From Halopolyspora algeriensis (GTDB taxonomy: Bacteria > Actinomycetota > Actinomycetes > Mycobacteriales > Pseudonocardiaceae), in the NCBI RefSeq assembly GCF_003337235.1, contig NZ_QPJC01000004.1, positions 186,001 to 250,000 on the forward strand: a stretch of DNA of 64,000 nucleotides, read 5' to 3'. The notes below the pieces were generated by a model. The model did not search any database and was not told the DNA's origin. It saw only the letters and a list, made by a program, of their open reading frames with translations. How positions within the stretch are numbered: position 1 is the stretch's first letter; every line of letters begins with the position of its first letter. The position numbers and the translations under genes are program-made. Of the stretch, positions 7,339-16,130 are shown piece after piece.

Positions 7339-8181
7339 GTGAACACGACGATCGAGTTGCCGCAGCGGGAAACCGAGGACTTCGACCAGGGCGAGGTGTA
7401 CTTCATCGGCAACGCGACCACCCTCATCCGCTACGCGGGCTTCACCATCCTGACCGACCCGACCTTCCTGCACCGGGGCGAGCACGTGCACCTGGGACAC
7501 GGCACCTACGCGCGCCGCGAGGTGGAGCCCGCCTGCCAGATCGGCGACCTCGGCGAGCTGGACCTCATCGTGCTCTCGCACCACCACGGGGATCACTTCG
7601 ACGACGTGGCCGCCCGGGAACTGGACAAGGACATCCCGATCGTCACCAACGAGCACGCCGTGCAGCAACTCACCGAGCAGGGATTCACGAGCGGGTACGC
7701 ACTGGACACCTGGGAATCCCAGGAGGTCGTCCGAGGCGATGCGAGCCTGCGCATCACCTCGATGCCCGGCAAGCACGCCCCGGACCACGTGGCGGGTCTG
7801 CTGCCCCCGGTCATGGGGTCCATGCTCGACTTCCACCAGGGCGACGATCACCGCTTCCGGCTCTACATCACCGGGGACACGCTGCTGCACGAGCGGCTTT
7901 ACGACATTCCTCGCTGGTATCCCGACATCGACCTGGCGCTGGTCCACGCGGGCGGAACGACGCTGCTGGGCACCGTGGTGACCATGACCGGACAGCAGGC
8001 CGTGCGTGCCGTGGAGATCGTGCATCCCCGCGAGGCGATACCGATTCACTACAACGACTACTCCGTCTTCCAGTCCGGGCTCGACGATCTGCGGCAGGCG
8101 GCAGGCGAGTCCTCCGTCGACACGGAGTTCCACTACCTCACCCACGGCGAATCCCACTTCTTCCGGCGATCCGAACGCTGA
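7339..8181 (+). CDS. MBL-fold metal-dependent hydrolase (UlaG-like)
   Basis: A 280-residue cytosolic metallo-beta-lactamase-fold hydrolase. The metal site shows as HHHGDH at 81-86, His146/150, ITGDT with Asp180 and His237. The layout resembles the UlaG/RomA-type group of phosphodiester or lactone hydrolases more than true beta-lactamases. GTG at 7339 is preceded by AGAGGAG with good spacing. GGGTAT at about 7290 could be a promoter -10, but its -35 partner is poorly spaced. The substrate cannot be inferred. Confidence 0.88.
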   Translation: MNTTIELPQRETEDFDQGEVYFIGNATTLIRYAGFTILTDPTFLHRGEHVHLGHGTYARREVEPACQIGDLGELDLIVLSHHHGDHFDDVAARELDKDIPIVTNEHAVQQLTEQGFTSGYALDTWESQEVVRGDASLRITSMPGKHAPDHVAGLLPPVMGSMLDFHQGDDHRFRLYITGDTLLHERLYDIPRWYPDIDLALVHAGGTTLLGTVVTMTGQQAVRAVEIVHPREAIPIHYNDYSVFQSGLDDLRQAAGESSVDTEFHYLTHGESHFFRRSER

Positions 8182-8244
8182 CCGCACCACCGATCCGGTG
8201 CTCGGCCGACCGCAATGAGCGGGGCACGGTGGGGAATGTCGCCG

Positions 8245-8538
8245 TCAGCCGGGCTCGCCGCGGCGCTTGCGGTGCAGCACCCAGAAGAAATCGATCAGCG
8301 CCACCACGGCGAGGACGAGCAGGATCCAGCCGAACCAGGCCAGCGGCGGAAGGAAGTACAGCACCAGTATCCCGAACACGGTGCAGGAGACGAACCCGAA
8401 ACCTGCCAGCCACAGTCGCAGTGTCAGCGCGCTCAGTCCGGAGGGCGCCCCGGTGGCGCGGGCAAGGTAGTCGTGGTAACCGGGCAGGCCGCGCTCGTAC
8501 TCGGCACGGCTTCGTTTTCCGTCGCGTTTGCCTCGCAT
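8245..8538 (-). CDS. Small two-helix membrane protein
   Basis: A 97-residue protein with a basic N-terminus and two hydrophobic segments (roughly residues 45-62 and 67-88), ending in a basic tail RKRRGEPG, so both ends are probably cytoplasmic. I do not recognise the family with confidence; it recalls small actinobacterial membrane proteins such as DUF6343. ATG at 8538 or an adjacent GTG at 8541 could be the start; no strong ribosome site is visible. It faces the convergent MBL-hydrolase gene. Confidence 0.6.
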   Translation of the reverse strand: MRGKRDGKRSRAEYERGLPGYHDYLARATGAPSGLSALTLRLWLAGFGFVSCTVFGILVLYFLPPLAWFGWILLVLAVVALIDFFWVLHRKRRGEPG

Positions 8539-8586
8539 CACGCCACGCGGCTACCCCGCCACGGCCGAGTCATACGCACGCTCGTC

Positions 8587-8611
8587 GATTAATCCGCGTC
8601 GTGGCGGGTAA
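8587..8611 (+). promoter_or_regulatory. Sigma-B-like promoter of the DUF2795 gene
   Basis: GATT (8587-8590), 15 bases, GGGTAA (8606-8611). This fits the GNNT-N15/16-GGGTAN pattern of actinobacterial general-stress sigma factors. It leaves a 5' leader of about 30 bases before ATG 8646. Confidence 0.5.
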
Positions 8612-8645
8612 CAGCAGAGCAGGGCATCGAACCGGGAGGTGACCG

Positions 8646-8846
8646 ATGACGCAACAACCCGATCCGCTGCACGTGCAGGAATTCTTGACCGGCATCATCG
8701 ACTATCCCGTGAGCAAGGAACAACTGGTCCGCAATGCCGAGCAGGCCGGAGCCGACGACGAGGTGCTCCGCGCCCTGCGCACCCTGCCGGACCGGACGTA
8801 CGACGGGGCCGATGCCGTCAGTGCCGAAGTGGCGCAGGGAACCTGA
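8646..8846 (+). CDS. DUF2795 domain-containing protein
   Basis: A 66-residue cytosolic protein. The pattern LHVQEFLTGIIDYPVSKEQL followed by NAEQAGADDEVLRALRTLPD is the DUF2795 signature as I recall it; the function is unknown. ATG at 8646 has an excellent GGGAGGTG site. A sigma-B-like promoter motif lies directly upstream, consistent with stress induction. It converges with the permease gene that follows. Confidence 0.85.
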   Translation: MTQQPDPLHVQEFLTGIIDYPVSKEQLVRNAEQAGADDEVLRALRTLPDRTYDGADAVSAEVAQGT

Positions 8847-8913
8847 GCCCGCGTCCCGGTGGCCTCACCGCACCCACCGTCTCGATCCCGAGCGCACCGA
8901 CGGGACGGGGTGC

Positions 8914-9975
8914 TCACTGCCAGGAGCTTTCGCGCGCACGCACGTGTTCGAGCACGCGTTCCACACAGGCGGTCACCGGCACCGCCAGGAAAGCACCGAG
9001 CACGCCCAGAAGCGCGGCACCGACGGCGATGGCGACGAGCACGACGAACGCGGGCAACCGGATCAGCTTTCCCATCACCAGGGGCTGGATGACATTGCCC
9101 TCCAGTTGCTGGACGGCGAGCACCACGCCCAGTGCGATGAGGGCGGTGATCACCCCGCGCTCGGTCAAGGCGACCAGCACGGCAATCCCTCCCGAAACGG
9201 TGGCACCGATATAGGGCAGGAAGGCTCCGAAGTAGACCAGCACCGCCAGTGGCAGCGCCAGCGGGACATCGAGCAGGAACAGGCCTACGCCGATGAGCAC
9301 CGCGTCGAACAGTGCCACCACCAGCAAGGCACGGAAATATCGGCCGATGAGCTGCCAGAGCTGCACGGCCAGCGCCCAGACCTCCCCCTGTCGGGAGGCG
9401 GGGAGCCATCCCACCAGCGCCGAAGCCAACCAACGCCCTTCGGCCAGGTAGAACAGCACCACCACGAGCAGCAGCACGGTCGATGCCAGCGCGGTCACCA
9501 CCATGCCGAGTGCGGCAGGCAACGAGCCGCCGCCGAAGAATCGTGTGGCTGCTTGCCGGGCGATCGCACGCACATCGACGTTCGCACCGACGAAGGGCAG
9601 GCGCGCCAGCATCGCATCGAGCCGCTCAGTCGCGCGGCCGAGGGCGGACCCCAATTCCGGCAACTGCGCGAGGAAGGACGGCACCACCAGCGCGACCACC
9701 CCCGCGACCAAGGCGAGGGCGGCCACCAGGGCCGTCAATGCCGCCAACGGCCGGGGTAGGCGCAATCGGCACAGCACGTCGACGACGGGAACCAGCGCGG
9801 CCGCCACGAACAGTGCCAGCACCACGGGCACCACGACGGAAGCCAACCGGGAGGCGGCCAGCCACGCGAGCACGAGCACGGCGATGATGCCGAGCGCCGC
9901 CCACGCCTTCTTCCCCGCTCGCAGTATCGGCGTTTCGCCCCCGTCCTCGCTGTTCGATGCGCGCCCGCTGTTCAC
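8914..9975 (-). CDS. AI-2E family transporter (PerM/UPF0118-type permease)
   Basis: A 353-residue integral membrane protein. It has paired hydrophobic helices near residues 28-65 and 80-105, a polar loop, then a long run of helices to about residue 335, the usual layout of the AI-2E/PerM permease family (about 350 residues). GGIAVLVAL and the QQLEGNVIQPLVMGK block are characteristic; the latter is the best-conserved family motif. Members transport small molecules or ions; the AI-2 role of the founder should not be assumed here. GTG at 9975 has GGGGGA about eight bases upstream. Confidence 0.9.
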   Translation of the reverse strand: MNSGRASNSEDGGETPILRAGKKAWAALGIIAVLVLAWLAASRLASVVVPVVLALFVAAALVPVVDVLCRLRLPRPLAALTALVAALALVAGVVALVVPSFLAQLPELGSALGRATERLDAMLARLPFVGANVDVRAIARQAATRFFGGGSLPAALGMVVTALASTVLLLVVVLFYLAEGRWLASALVGWLPASRQGEVWALAVQLWQLIGRYFRALLVVALFDAVLIGVGLFLLDVPLALPLAVLVYFGAFLPYIGATVSGGIAVLVALTERGVITALIALGVVLAVQQLEGNVIQPLVMGKLIRLPAFVVLVAIAVGAALLGVLGAFLAVPVTACVERVLEHVRARESSWQ

Positions 9976-10131
9976 CGACCCGTCCCCCGAAGCTTTCCCG
10001 GCACCTCCGTCACCGACGCTGCCCTTCGGGACTCAGCCCAGCCGTGCTGACCGGCAGGCCGCAGGAGTCAGCGGCCCACCGGTCAACGGGGCAACGGCAC
10101 CGAAGGGCGACTCGGTACGCGCCACCGAGCG

Positions 10132-10698
10132 TCAGTGCGAGCGGCCGGTGAGCGCGTCACGGGCCCGGTCGACAAGGCCGGCACCCGGGTCGAGGATCTT
10201 GTTCATGGGCGGCTTGGTGGGCGAGGAGGGGTGCGGCCGGGTCGGCGCGGTCTCCTTGGCCTGCTGGATCTTGCCGCCGAGTTCCTCGAGCCGCTCGGAG
10301 CTGCAGGACTGGCGCAGCTTCGGGAACAGATCGTTCTCCTCGTCCTGCACGTGGTGACGGATCGACGAGATCAGCTCGTTGGCGGTGTTGGTGAACTGCT
10401 CGTCGTGCGGATCGAGGCTTTCGAGCTGCTTCATCGTGCGCTCGGCCTCGGCATGCTCGGAGATCTCGTGATCGGCGATCTCGTTGCCGTCGGGCAGGGT
10501 CTCCCGTGCCGTCGGGTAGAGGTACTGCTCCTCGGCAACGGAGTGCCGGACGAGCTCGGTGATGATGTGGTCGATGAGATTGCGCCGTTGCTCGGGGGTG
10601 AGCCCCCCGCTTTCGAATTGCTGGAACGCCTCTTCCACGCTGCGGTGGTCGTCGATGAGCATGCCGATCATGTCGCGTTGCCGGGTCGCCTCGGACAT
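10132..10698 (-). CDS. Hemerythrin HHE-domain protein
   Basis: A 188-residue cytosolic protein with a four-helix hemerythrin-like domain expected to bind a di-iron centre that reacts with O2, NO or peroxide. Likely ligands are His18 (DDH), His52, Glu56/57 (AEEQYLYP), His77/82, His115/116 and Glu120/121 (QDEENDLFP). The C-terminal tail with TAPTRPHP resembles the second hemerythrin in this window (57979-58533), so they are paralogues. ATG at 10698 has AGGAGGA about seven bases upstream. A sigma-B-like motif lies about 50 bases upstream. Confidence 0.9.
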   Translation of the reverse strand: MSEATRQRDMIGMLIDDHRSVEEAFQQFESGGLTPEQRRNLIDHIITELVRHSVAEEQYLYPTARETLPDGNEIADHEISEHAEAERTMKQLESLDPHDEQFTNTANELISSIRHHVQDEENDLFPKLRQSCSSERLEELGGKIQQAKETAPTRPHPSSPTKPPMNKILDPGAGLVDRARDALTGRSH

Positions 10699-10744
10699 CG
10701 ACTCGTCCTCCTGAGATCGAAGTGGTGCCTTACTACCGCGGTGT

Positions 10745-10770
10745 CTACCCACGGGCGGGGGCGTCCATAC
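10745..10770 (-). promoter_or_regulatory. Sigma-B-like promoter of the hemerythrin gene
   Basis: On the minus strand GTAT (10770-10767), 16 bases, GGGTAG (10750-10745). Position and spacing fit a GNNT-N16-GGGTAN stress promoter for the gene starting at 10698. Confidence 0.4.
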
Positions 10771-10952
10771 ATTCCCGGTCGCACCGAAGGGGGTGAGGTT
10801 TTCGCGTGCTCGGGCGGGGTAACCGGGAAGAACCTGGTGAGAACGCCGATGGCGGGGACGGCGGAGTCGCTGTGCGACCGAGCTGCTGTGCGGCGACGTT
10901 GTGGCACACCGGCCACGCCCCGCCTTCGTGTGAGGAGAAACAGGCGATTGCG

Positions 10953-11120
10953 ATGCACCATCCCGATCCGGAGATCACCGTGAACCCGGAAGCCGACGAG
11001 GCGACCACAGGATCCATCGCGCCCGGCCAGCGTGCATATCCGAGCCGCTTTCCCACTCCGGCCGAAATCGATGCGAACGGCGATGAGCAGGACAGCTCGA
11101 TCTGCCGCGGTTACGACTGA
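10953..11120 (+). CDS. Small hypothetical protein
   Basis: A 55-residue acidic protein from ATG 10953, with SIAPGQRAYPSRFPTPAEID in its second half. I do not recognise it. The composition is coding-like and it ends cleanly before the oxidoreductase gene. The nearest purine-rich site (GGAGAAA) is about 16 bases upstream of this ATG, so the start could lie slightly upstream in the same frame. Confidence 0.5.
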   Translation: MHHPDPEITVNPEADEATTGSIAPGQRAYPSRFPTPAEIDANGDEQDSSICRGYD

Positions 11121-11209
11121 CGCGGGCTCCGGGCCGGGCGCGGCCGGAAGGCTTCACCGCATCGGTGCATCAGCGCGCCCGGTATCCGTGATTCTGCCAC
11201 GCTGAGGAC

Positions 11210-12193
11210 ATGGTCCGGTTCGGATACACGCTGCTCACCGAACAAGCAGGCCCGCAGGAGCTGGTGCGGCACGCACCGTTGGCGGAGCGGGCCGGTTTCG
11301 ACTTCGAGGTCATGAGCGACCACTACTCGCCGTGGCTGGATTCGCAGTCCCATTCCCCCTATGCCTGGAGTGTGCTGGGGGCGGTTGCGCAGGCCACCGA
11401 GCGGGTCGAGCTCATGACCTACGTGACCACCCCGACCATCCGCTACCACCCTGCGGTGGTGGCGCAGAAGGCCGCCACCATCGCGCTGCTGTCGAATGAT
11501 CGCTTCACACTGGGGCTGGGAGCCGGGGAGAACCTCAACGAGCATGTGGTCGCCCGAGGCTGGCCTCCGGTCAACGTGCGCCACGAAATGCTGTCCGAAG
11601 CCGTCGACATCATCGGCTCGCTGTTCGACGGCGGGTACCTCGACTACGCCGGAGACCATTACCGCGTCGACTCGGCCAAGCTGTGGGACCTGCCGAGCAC
11701 ACGCCCCTCCGTCGCGGTCGCGGTATCCGGCCCCCAGTCGGTCCGGCGATTCGCGCCCAGAGTCGATGCGATGATCAGCACGGAACCGGACGCGCAGCTG
11801 TGCCGCGCCTGGGAAGACGCAGGCGGCCCCGGGCGCAGGATCGGTCAGATCCCGGTGTGCTGGGACTCCGACCGCCAGGCCGCGGTGCAACGCGCGCACG
11901 AGCAGTTCCGCTGGTTCGCCGGAGGGTGGAAGGTCAACGCCGAACTGCCCGGTCCGGCGAGCTTCGCGGCTGCCACGCAGTTCGTCCGCCCCGAGGACGT
12001 GGCCGCCAGCATTCCCTGCGGCCCCGAGGCGGATCCCATCGTCACGTCCGCCTCGGCCTTCTGGAAGGCCGGATACACCGACATCGCGCTCGTCCAGGTC
12101 GGTGGTGACCGGCACCAGGACGGCTTCTTCGACTTCGCCGGGCGTGAGCTGTTGCCCGCGCTGCGCGAAGCGGCCGAGAAGGACGTGGGCTGA
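11210..12193 (+). CDS. F420-dependent LLM-class oxidoreductase (TIGR03557 type)
   Basis: A 327-residue luciferase-like monooxygenase-fold enzyme. The opening MVRFGYTLLTEQAGPQELV, AERAGFDFEVMSDHYSPWLD, the ELMTYVTTPTIRYHPAVVAQ stretch and LGLGAGENLNEHV match the TIGR03557 subfamily of F420-dependent oxidoreductases (same clade as F420-dependent glucose-6-phosphate dehydrogenase). It should use coenzyme F420 for hydride transfer to or from an unknown substrate. ATG at 11210 has GAGG upstream. It appears monocistronic, with a hairpin just after its stop. Confidence 0.9.
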   Translation: MVRFGYTLLTEQAGPQELVRHAPLAERAGFDFEVMSDHYSPWLDSQSHSPYAWSVLGAVAQATERVELMTYVTTPTIRYHPAVVAQKAATIALLSNDRFTLGLGAGENLNEHVVARGWPPVNVRHEMLSEAVDIIGSLFDGGYLDYAGDHYRVDSAKLWDLPSTRPSVAVAVSGPQSVRRFAPRVDAMISTEPDAQLCRAWEDAGGPGRRIGQIPVCWDSDRQAAVQRAHEQFRWFAGGWKVNAELPGPASFAAATQFVRPEDVAASIPCGPEADPIVTSASAFWKAGYTDIALVQVGGDRHQDGFFDFAGRELLPALREAAEKDVG

Positions 12194-12215
12194 GTCCTCT
12201 TCCCGACCCATCGGT

Positions 12216-12237
12216 GGGGCGGCGTCATCACCGCCCC
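12216..12237. terminator. Hairpin between convergent genes
   Basis: GGGGCGG (12216-12222), eight-base loop, CCGCCCC (12231-12237). It sits 22 bases after the F420 oxidoreductase stop and about 75 bases after the convergent ligase stop, so it may act in both directions. There is no U-tract, as is usual in this group. Confidence 0.5.
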
Positions 12238-12310
12238 GTCTGCCGACACCGGACGTCCGGGCGCCCGTCGGCCTCCCGGGGGAACCACCTCCCGCAACGT
12301 CTCCGGTGGC

Positions 12311-13306
12311 TCATTCCCGGACCACGTCCCGTGCCGGTTTGTCCGGACGCAACCCGAGGAAGCGCGGATGGCGCAGTTTGCCGTCCCGGGTCCACTCGGT
12401 GAACGCGATCTGGGCCACCAGTTCCGGCGAGACCCAGTGAGCGCCCTGCTCACCGACCCGTTCGTCGAACGGGCAGGCGTTCCGCTCCAGCCCGGCCATT
12501 GTCCGCCGCAGATCGTGGAGCGTCCTGTCGTCGTATCCCGTTCCGACCTTGCCCGCATAGCGCAACCGGGCGCCGTCGTAGTAGCCCACCAGCAGGGCGC
12601 CGAATCCCGTGCGTGTGCCCTGCGGATCGGTGAATCCGCCGATCACGAACTCCTGCTCACCGACACACTTGAACTTCAGCCATTCCCGCGAGCGGCGGGT
12701 CTCGTAGCCGCTGTCCGCCCTCTTGGCCACGAGACCTTCCCAGCCCCGCTCGCACGCCTGCCGGTAGAACTTCTCGCCTTCGGTGTTGCGATGACCGCTG
12801 TAGTGCAGCGGTGCCCGGAAGGAGAAGCATGCCTCGACGAGGCGTTTGCGCGTCCGCAGCGGCACCGCCCGCAGGTCCACCCCACCCAGAGCAGGCATGT
12901 CGAACAGGTAGAGATGGACACGCACACCCGTGGCACGGGCCTCCTCGGGAGAGGCGACGTGGATCCGGCGTTGCAGTGCGGCGAAACTGGTCCGCGTCCC
13001 CTCGAAGGCCACCACTTCACCATCGACGAGGAACCGGTCGACACCCTGCTCGGCCATGGCGTCCACGATCTCCGGATAGGAATGATCAACACGCTTGTGG
13101 TTGCGCGACCACATTGTCGGCGCGCCGCCGTCGCGACCCACGAGCACCCGGACACCGTCGAGCTTGGGCTCGAACAACCAACCCGGATCGGAAAACGGTG
13201 TATCGATCGGCGTCGCCTGCATCGGCGTCACCCACTCGCCGGCGGTCCATCGGCGCAGCCGCGAGCGTTCCTCGGCACTCAGCATGTCCTGTGGATCCCG
13301 TGTCAT
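12311..13306 (-). CDS. ATP-dependent DNA ligase (LigD/LigC-type, stand-alone)
   Basis: A 331-residue nick-sealing ligase. The adenylation motif KLDGVR gives nucleophile Lys48; VDGE is at about 94-97, EGLVAKR (motif IV) at 190-196 and WLKFK (motif V) at 209-213, followed by an OB-fold domain (GGFTDPQGTRTGFGALLVGY). It lacks the polymerase and nuclease domains of full-length LigD, so it resembles actinobacterial LigC or the split ligase module of NHEJ. No Ku or polymerase gene is adjacent. The ATG at 13306 lacks a clear ribosome site. Confidence 0.92.
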   Translation of the reverse strand: MTRDPQDMLSAEERSRLRRWTAGEWVTPMQATPIDTPFSDPGWLFEPKLDGVRVLVGRDGGAPTMWSRNHKRVDHSYPEIVDAMAEQGVDRFLVDGEVVAFEGTRTSFAALQRRIHVASPEEARATGVRVHLYLFDMPALGGVDLRAVPLRTRKRLVEACFSFRAPLHYSGHRNTEGEKFYRQACERGWEGLVAKRADSGYETRRSREWLKFKCVGEQEFVIGGFTDPQGTRTGFGALLVGYYDGARLRYAGKVGTGYDDRTLHDLRRTMAGLERNACPFDERVGEQGAHWVSPELVAQIAFTEWTRDGKLRHPRFLGLRPDKPARDVVRE

Positions 13307-13425
13307 CGGCCATCCCGCGCGGCACGGCCGGCGCTGTGCCGGCGACTTTGTCGATCATCTCCAACCTAGAAGTGTCTCCGGTACCGAGCAACTCGGCCGG
13401 GAGCATTCTCGCGGCCTGTCTTTCG

Positions 13426-13450
13426 GATTGAGACCTCCGGTAGTGGGTAT
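13426..13450 (+). promoter_or_regulatory. Sigma-B-like promoter
   Basis: GATT (13426-13429), 15 bases, GGGTAT (13445-13450), upstream of the gene at 13488. It has the same geometry as the motifs at 8587 and 43793. Confidence 0.45.
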
Positions 13451-13487
13451 TCCCGGAGCAGAATGCTCTTGGCGGAGGTGACCGGTG

Positions 13488-13943
13488 ATGGAAAAGGAGA
13501 CCCTGAACAATTCCGTACTCTCACACGGCGAATGGGAAGATCTCGTCATCGCCGCGGAAAGCGCCGGTCGGCAGAGTGCTCGTGAATTGGCGCAACGCTG
13601 CACTCCGTGGGAGTTGGGCCGGACCGGACAGGTGTGGGTCCGTGTGCAACCGGACGACTCCCCGGTGGCCATGTGGCTGCGCTCCACCGGGCGCAGCAAC
13701 ACCGAAATCGGCCATCCCGACGAGCAGGGAGCACTGGTGGCCATCACGCCCACGGTCCGGGATCTCGCCCCGGCGAACTCTCCCGTGTCCAAGGCCCGGT
13801 CCCTGCTGGTACGGCGTGCCTACGCCGAGGCGTACTGCACCGTACTGGTTCAGGAGGCCGGTGTGATCGCCGAGGTACTGACCCTGCCGGATCAATTTCC
13901 CGCCCGGGAATCCCGCAGCGGCACAGCCGAATCCCGGCCGTAG
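13488..13943 (+). CDS. Hypothetical protein
   Basis: A 151-residue cytosolic protein that I do not recognise. It is mildly acidic, has no transmembrane segment, and the middle PVAMWLRSTGRSNTEIG and the ARSLLVRRAYAEAYC helix look folded rather than disordered. ATG at 13488 is chosen over GTG 13485 because GGAGGTGA sits six bases upstream. It is followed on the same strand by the DUF6292 gene after about 100 bases. A sigma-B-like promoter motif precedes it. Confidence 0.7.
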   Translation: MEKETLNNSVLSHGEWEDLVIAAESAGRQSARELAQRCTPWELGRTGQVWVRVQPDDSPVAMWLRSTGRSNTEIGHPDEQGALVAITPTVRDLAPANSPVSKARSLLVRRAYAEAYCTVLVQEAGVIAEVLTLPDQFPARESRSGTAESRP

Positions 13944-14043
13944 TGCTCATCGGCCGGAACGCACGAATTCGCACCCGCGTGCATGTCGTCGCACGGCGTG
14001 CACGCGGGTGGGCGGGCAGGCCTGATACTCGAGGGGGCTCACA

Positions 14044-14451
14044 ATGTATACGGACCCGACGAACCGCATCGCGGCGGGACTCGGAAACTACGTGGAAACG
14101 GTCGCTCGGTGCCTCGGCGAGGAGGCACTCACCACCGACTACGAAGCCAACGAGGACCTGGCCATCGCGATCATCATGGTCGCCTCCCGCCTGCCGACCA
14201 TCACCGATCGTCCCCTGCTGCTGAGCTGGGACGAGGTCAACGGCTGGGCACTGCGCATCCAGATCAACGACAACGGCGAGACGATCGCGCTGTCCTACCT
14301 CGGTGGGGACGTTCTGCCGGAGGCAGGCGACGTGCGGCAGTTCCTCGAAGACGCTGCCCTGGGCAACCATCCGGGCAGTATCTCCCCTCCCGGATTTCGG
14401 CACCCGAACGATCAGGACAATCTCGAGCGGCGGCTCTCCCACTTCGGCTGA
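14044..14451 (+). CDS. DUF6292 family protein
   Basis: A 135-residue cytosolic protein. The order GNYVETVARCLG, then RPLLLSWDEVNGWALRI, then ETIALSYLGGDVLPEAGDV resembles DUF6292, a family I know mainly from Pseudonocardiaceae and relatives, with no known function. A GGGGG run lies about seven bases before ATG 14044. It is convergent with the DUF3040 gene. Confidence 0.7.
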   Translation: MYTDPTNRIAAGLGNYVETVARCLGEEALTTDYEANEDLAIAIIMVASRLPTITDRPLLLSWDEVNGWALRIQINDNGETIALSYLGGDVLPEAGDVRQFLEDAALGNHPGSISPPGFRHPNDQDNLERRLSHFG

Positions 14452-14490
14452 CACTCCCGGAATCAGCCTGAGCAGGGCCGGGTCCGCGAG

Positions 14491-14784
14491 TCACCACGGT
14501 CGGCGGTGACCCGCTCGCTTCTTGAAGTACAGCATTCCGAGACCGATCGAGGCAGCGAGCACCCCCGAGGCCACGCCGCCGAGCACGAGCCCGGCCAGCA
14601 GGCACACCAACGTCAGTCCCGCGAAGAACAGCATCATGACGAACAGCAGTCGCCGCCCGCGTTCGTGGCCGAGCTGCGGGTCCCCCCTGCCGAATCGCTG
14701 GAACTGCGCAGCCAGCTGTGGTGCCTCCTCGGCCAAACCGAGCTCGATAGCCGCCAGCGTCTCTCTTTCTCGTCTGCTGAGCAT
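14491..14784 (-). CDS. DUF3040 domain-containing membrane protein
   Basis: A 97-residue protein opening MLSRRERETLAAIELGLAEE, the standard DUF3040 start. A short cytoplasmic helix is followed by two adjoining transmembrane segments at about residues 45-85 and a basic end KKRAGHRRP. DUF3040 proteins are ubiquitous small actinobacterial membrane proteins of unknown role. ATG at 14784 has GGGGAGG about five bases upstream. It lies downstream of the SDR at 14859 on the same strand. Confidence 0.88.
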   Translation of the reverse strand: MLSRRERETLAAIELGLAEEAPQLAAQFQRFGRGDPQLGHERGRRLLFVMMLFFAGLTLVCLLAGLVLGGVASGVLAASIGLGMLYFKKRAGHRRPW

Positions 14785-14858
14785 GGAGCCCTCCCCGTCA
14801 TCGCCTCGGTGATCGAGCGCGAAGCACAGCACTTCCCCGCCCGGGCTTGTCCTCCCCG

Positions 14859-15722
14859 CTAACCCGGGTGAGTTTCACCGCCGATCGGAGCCAGAACCTG
14901 GCCGGTGTAGTAGCTGGACAGCAGCTCGGAGGCAAGGAACACATAGGAAGGGGCAATCTCGTCCGGATGGCCCATCCGCCCCATCGGCGCCTGGCCACCG
15001 AACCCCTCGACCTTGCCCTCCGGGAAAGTCGACGGGATCAGCGGGGTCCACACCGGTCCCGGCGCAACACAGTTGACCCGCACACCGCTCTGTGCGAGGG
15101 ACTGGGCCAGTGACTTCGTCAGCGTGTGCACCGCGCTCTTGCTCGTCGCGTAATCCATCATCGACTTGTTGCCGCGAAGACCGTTGACCGATCCGGTGTT
15201 GATGATCGAATTTCCCCGCGTCAGATGCGGCAGAGCTGCACGGATCACCCAGAACATGCTGTAGACGTTGACCTTGAACGTACGGTCGAACTGCTCGGTG
15301 GAGATTCGGGTGAAGTCCGACTCGACATACTGGGTTCCGGCGTGGTTGACGAGAACGTCGAGACCGCCCAGCCCGTCCACGACATCGTCGACCACGTGCC
15401 CGCAGTACTCCTCCGAGGCAAGATCACCCTTGTACAGCAAGCATCGCTTGCCCTCCTGTCGCACCAGGCTCGCGGTGTGCTCGGCATCGTCGTCCTCCGA
15501 CGAGTCGAAATACACCACCGCGACGTCGGCGCCCTCCTTCGCGAAAGCCACCGACACCGCGCGACCGATCCCCGAGTCACCCCCCGTGACCAGGGTGCGC
15601 GCGCCGTCGAGCAAGCCACGGCCCACGTAGGCCCGCATCTCGTCATCCGGCTCGGGCTCCATCTCGCCCGTGCTTCCAGGGGGCTTCTGCTGCTGCCCCG
15701 GTGCCTGCTCGCGCCTGGTCAC
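14859..15722 (-). CDS. SDR oxidoreductase, general-stress (YhdF/YhxC, glucose-dehydrogenase-like) type
   Basis: A 287-residue extended-N-terminus SDR. A Gln/Pro/Glu-rich leader of about 35 residues precedes LVTGGDSGIGRAV (cofactor loop). Later come LVNHAGTQYV (NNAG variant), the catalytic Ser in NTGSVNGLRG, and YATSK. The length, leader and closing TGQVLAPIGGETHPG are typical of stress-induced SDRs such as YhdF or YhxC. GTG at 15722 has GGGGGAGGGG upstream. A GTTT-N16-GGGAAT motif on the minus strand (15889 region read as 15764-15789) could be a stress promoter. Confidence 0.88.
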   Translation of the reverse strand: MTRREQAPGQQQKPPGSTGEMEPEPDDEMRAYVGRGLLDGARTLVTGGDSGIGRAVSVAFAKEGADVAVVYFDSSEDDDAEHTASLVRQEGKRCLLYKGDLASEEYCGHVVDDVVDGLGGLDVLVNHAGTQYVESDFTRISTEQFDRTFKVNVYSMFWVIRAALPHLTRGNSIINTGSVNGLRGNKSMMDYATSKSAVHTLTKSLAQSLAQSGVRVNCVAPGPVWTPLIPSTFPEGKVEGFGGQAPMGRMGHPDEIAPSYVFLASELLSSYYTGQVLAPIGGETHPG

Positions 15723-16130
15723 GATCGCCCCTCCCCCAACGCAGACTTCGAGTCAGCAGCGGAATTCCCGGCACGGCGCATACCGAAACCCGGCCGGGCG
15801 CGCGGAGCAGGAAGGGGCCTGCGCGAGCAGACGTCCCTGATCATTGCCACCTTTTTGACCCTGTGTAGTCAATTTCTTCCGAGAAAGCACACAACTACCA
15901 CTCATGGGTAAGCACTTCTTGAGATAGCAAACACATTCGGTATCGGAATCGATATAGCTTTGTCAGAGTGGCTGATGTCGATATGTGCCCGCGGCCGCGG
16001 GCACAGACCCCGACTCCGGCGTTCGTCTCCACGACTCGTGACTCCGTAGCGCGGACATGCCGGGGCCCTGCGGGTCCGCTTCCGGGTATGCCGATGTGTC
16101 TTCAGGAGGACCGAGATCTCCCGCCCGTCC
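15723..16130. other. Intergenic region, about 400 bases, AT-richer core
   Basis: Divergent gap between the SDR and the MFS gene. Bases 15840-15970 are clearly AT-richer than the surroundings and probably hold promoters. TATCG-GAAT-CGATA (15941-15954) is a small inverted repeat that could be an operator. AGGAGGA at 16104-16110 is a strong ribosome site discussed under the MFS gene. I see no convincing small gene. Confidence 0.5.

Noticed and set aside
7339-8181. Metallo-beta-lactamase-fold gene as antibiotic resistance
   Set aside because: The motif pattern fits UlaG-like hydrolases, not class B beta-lactamases.
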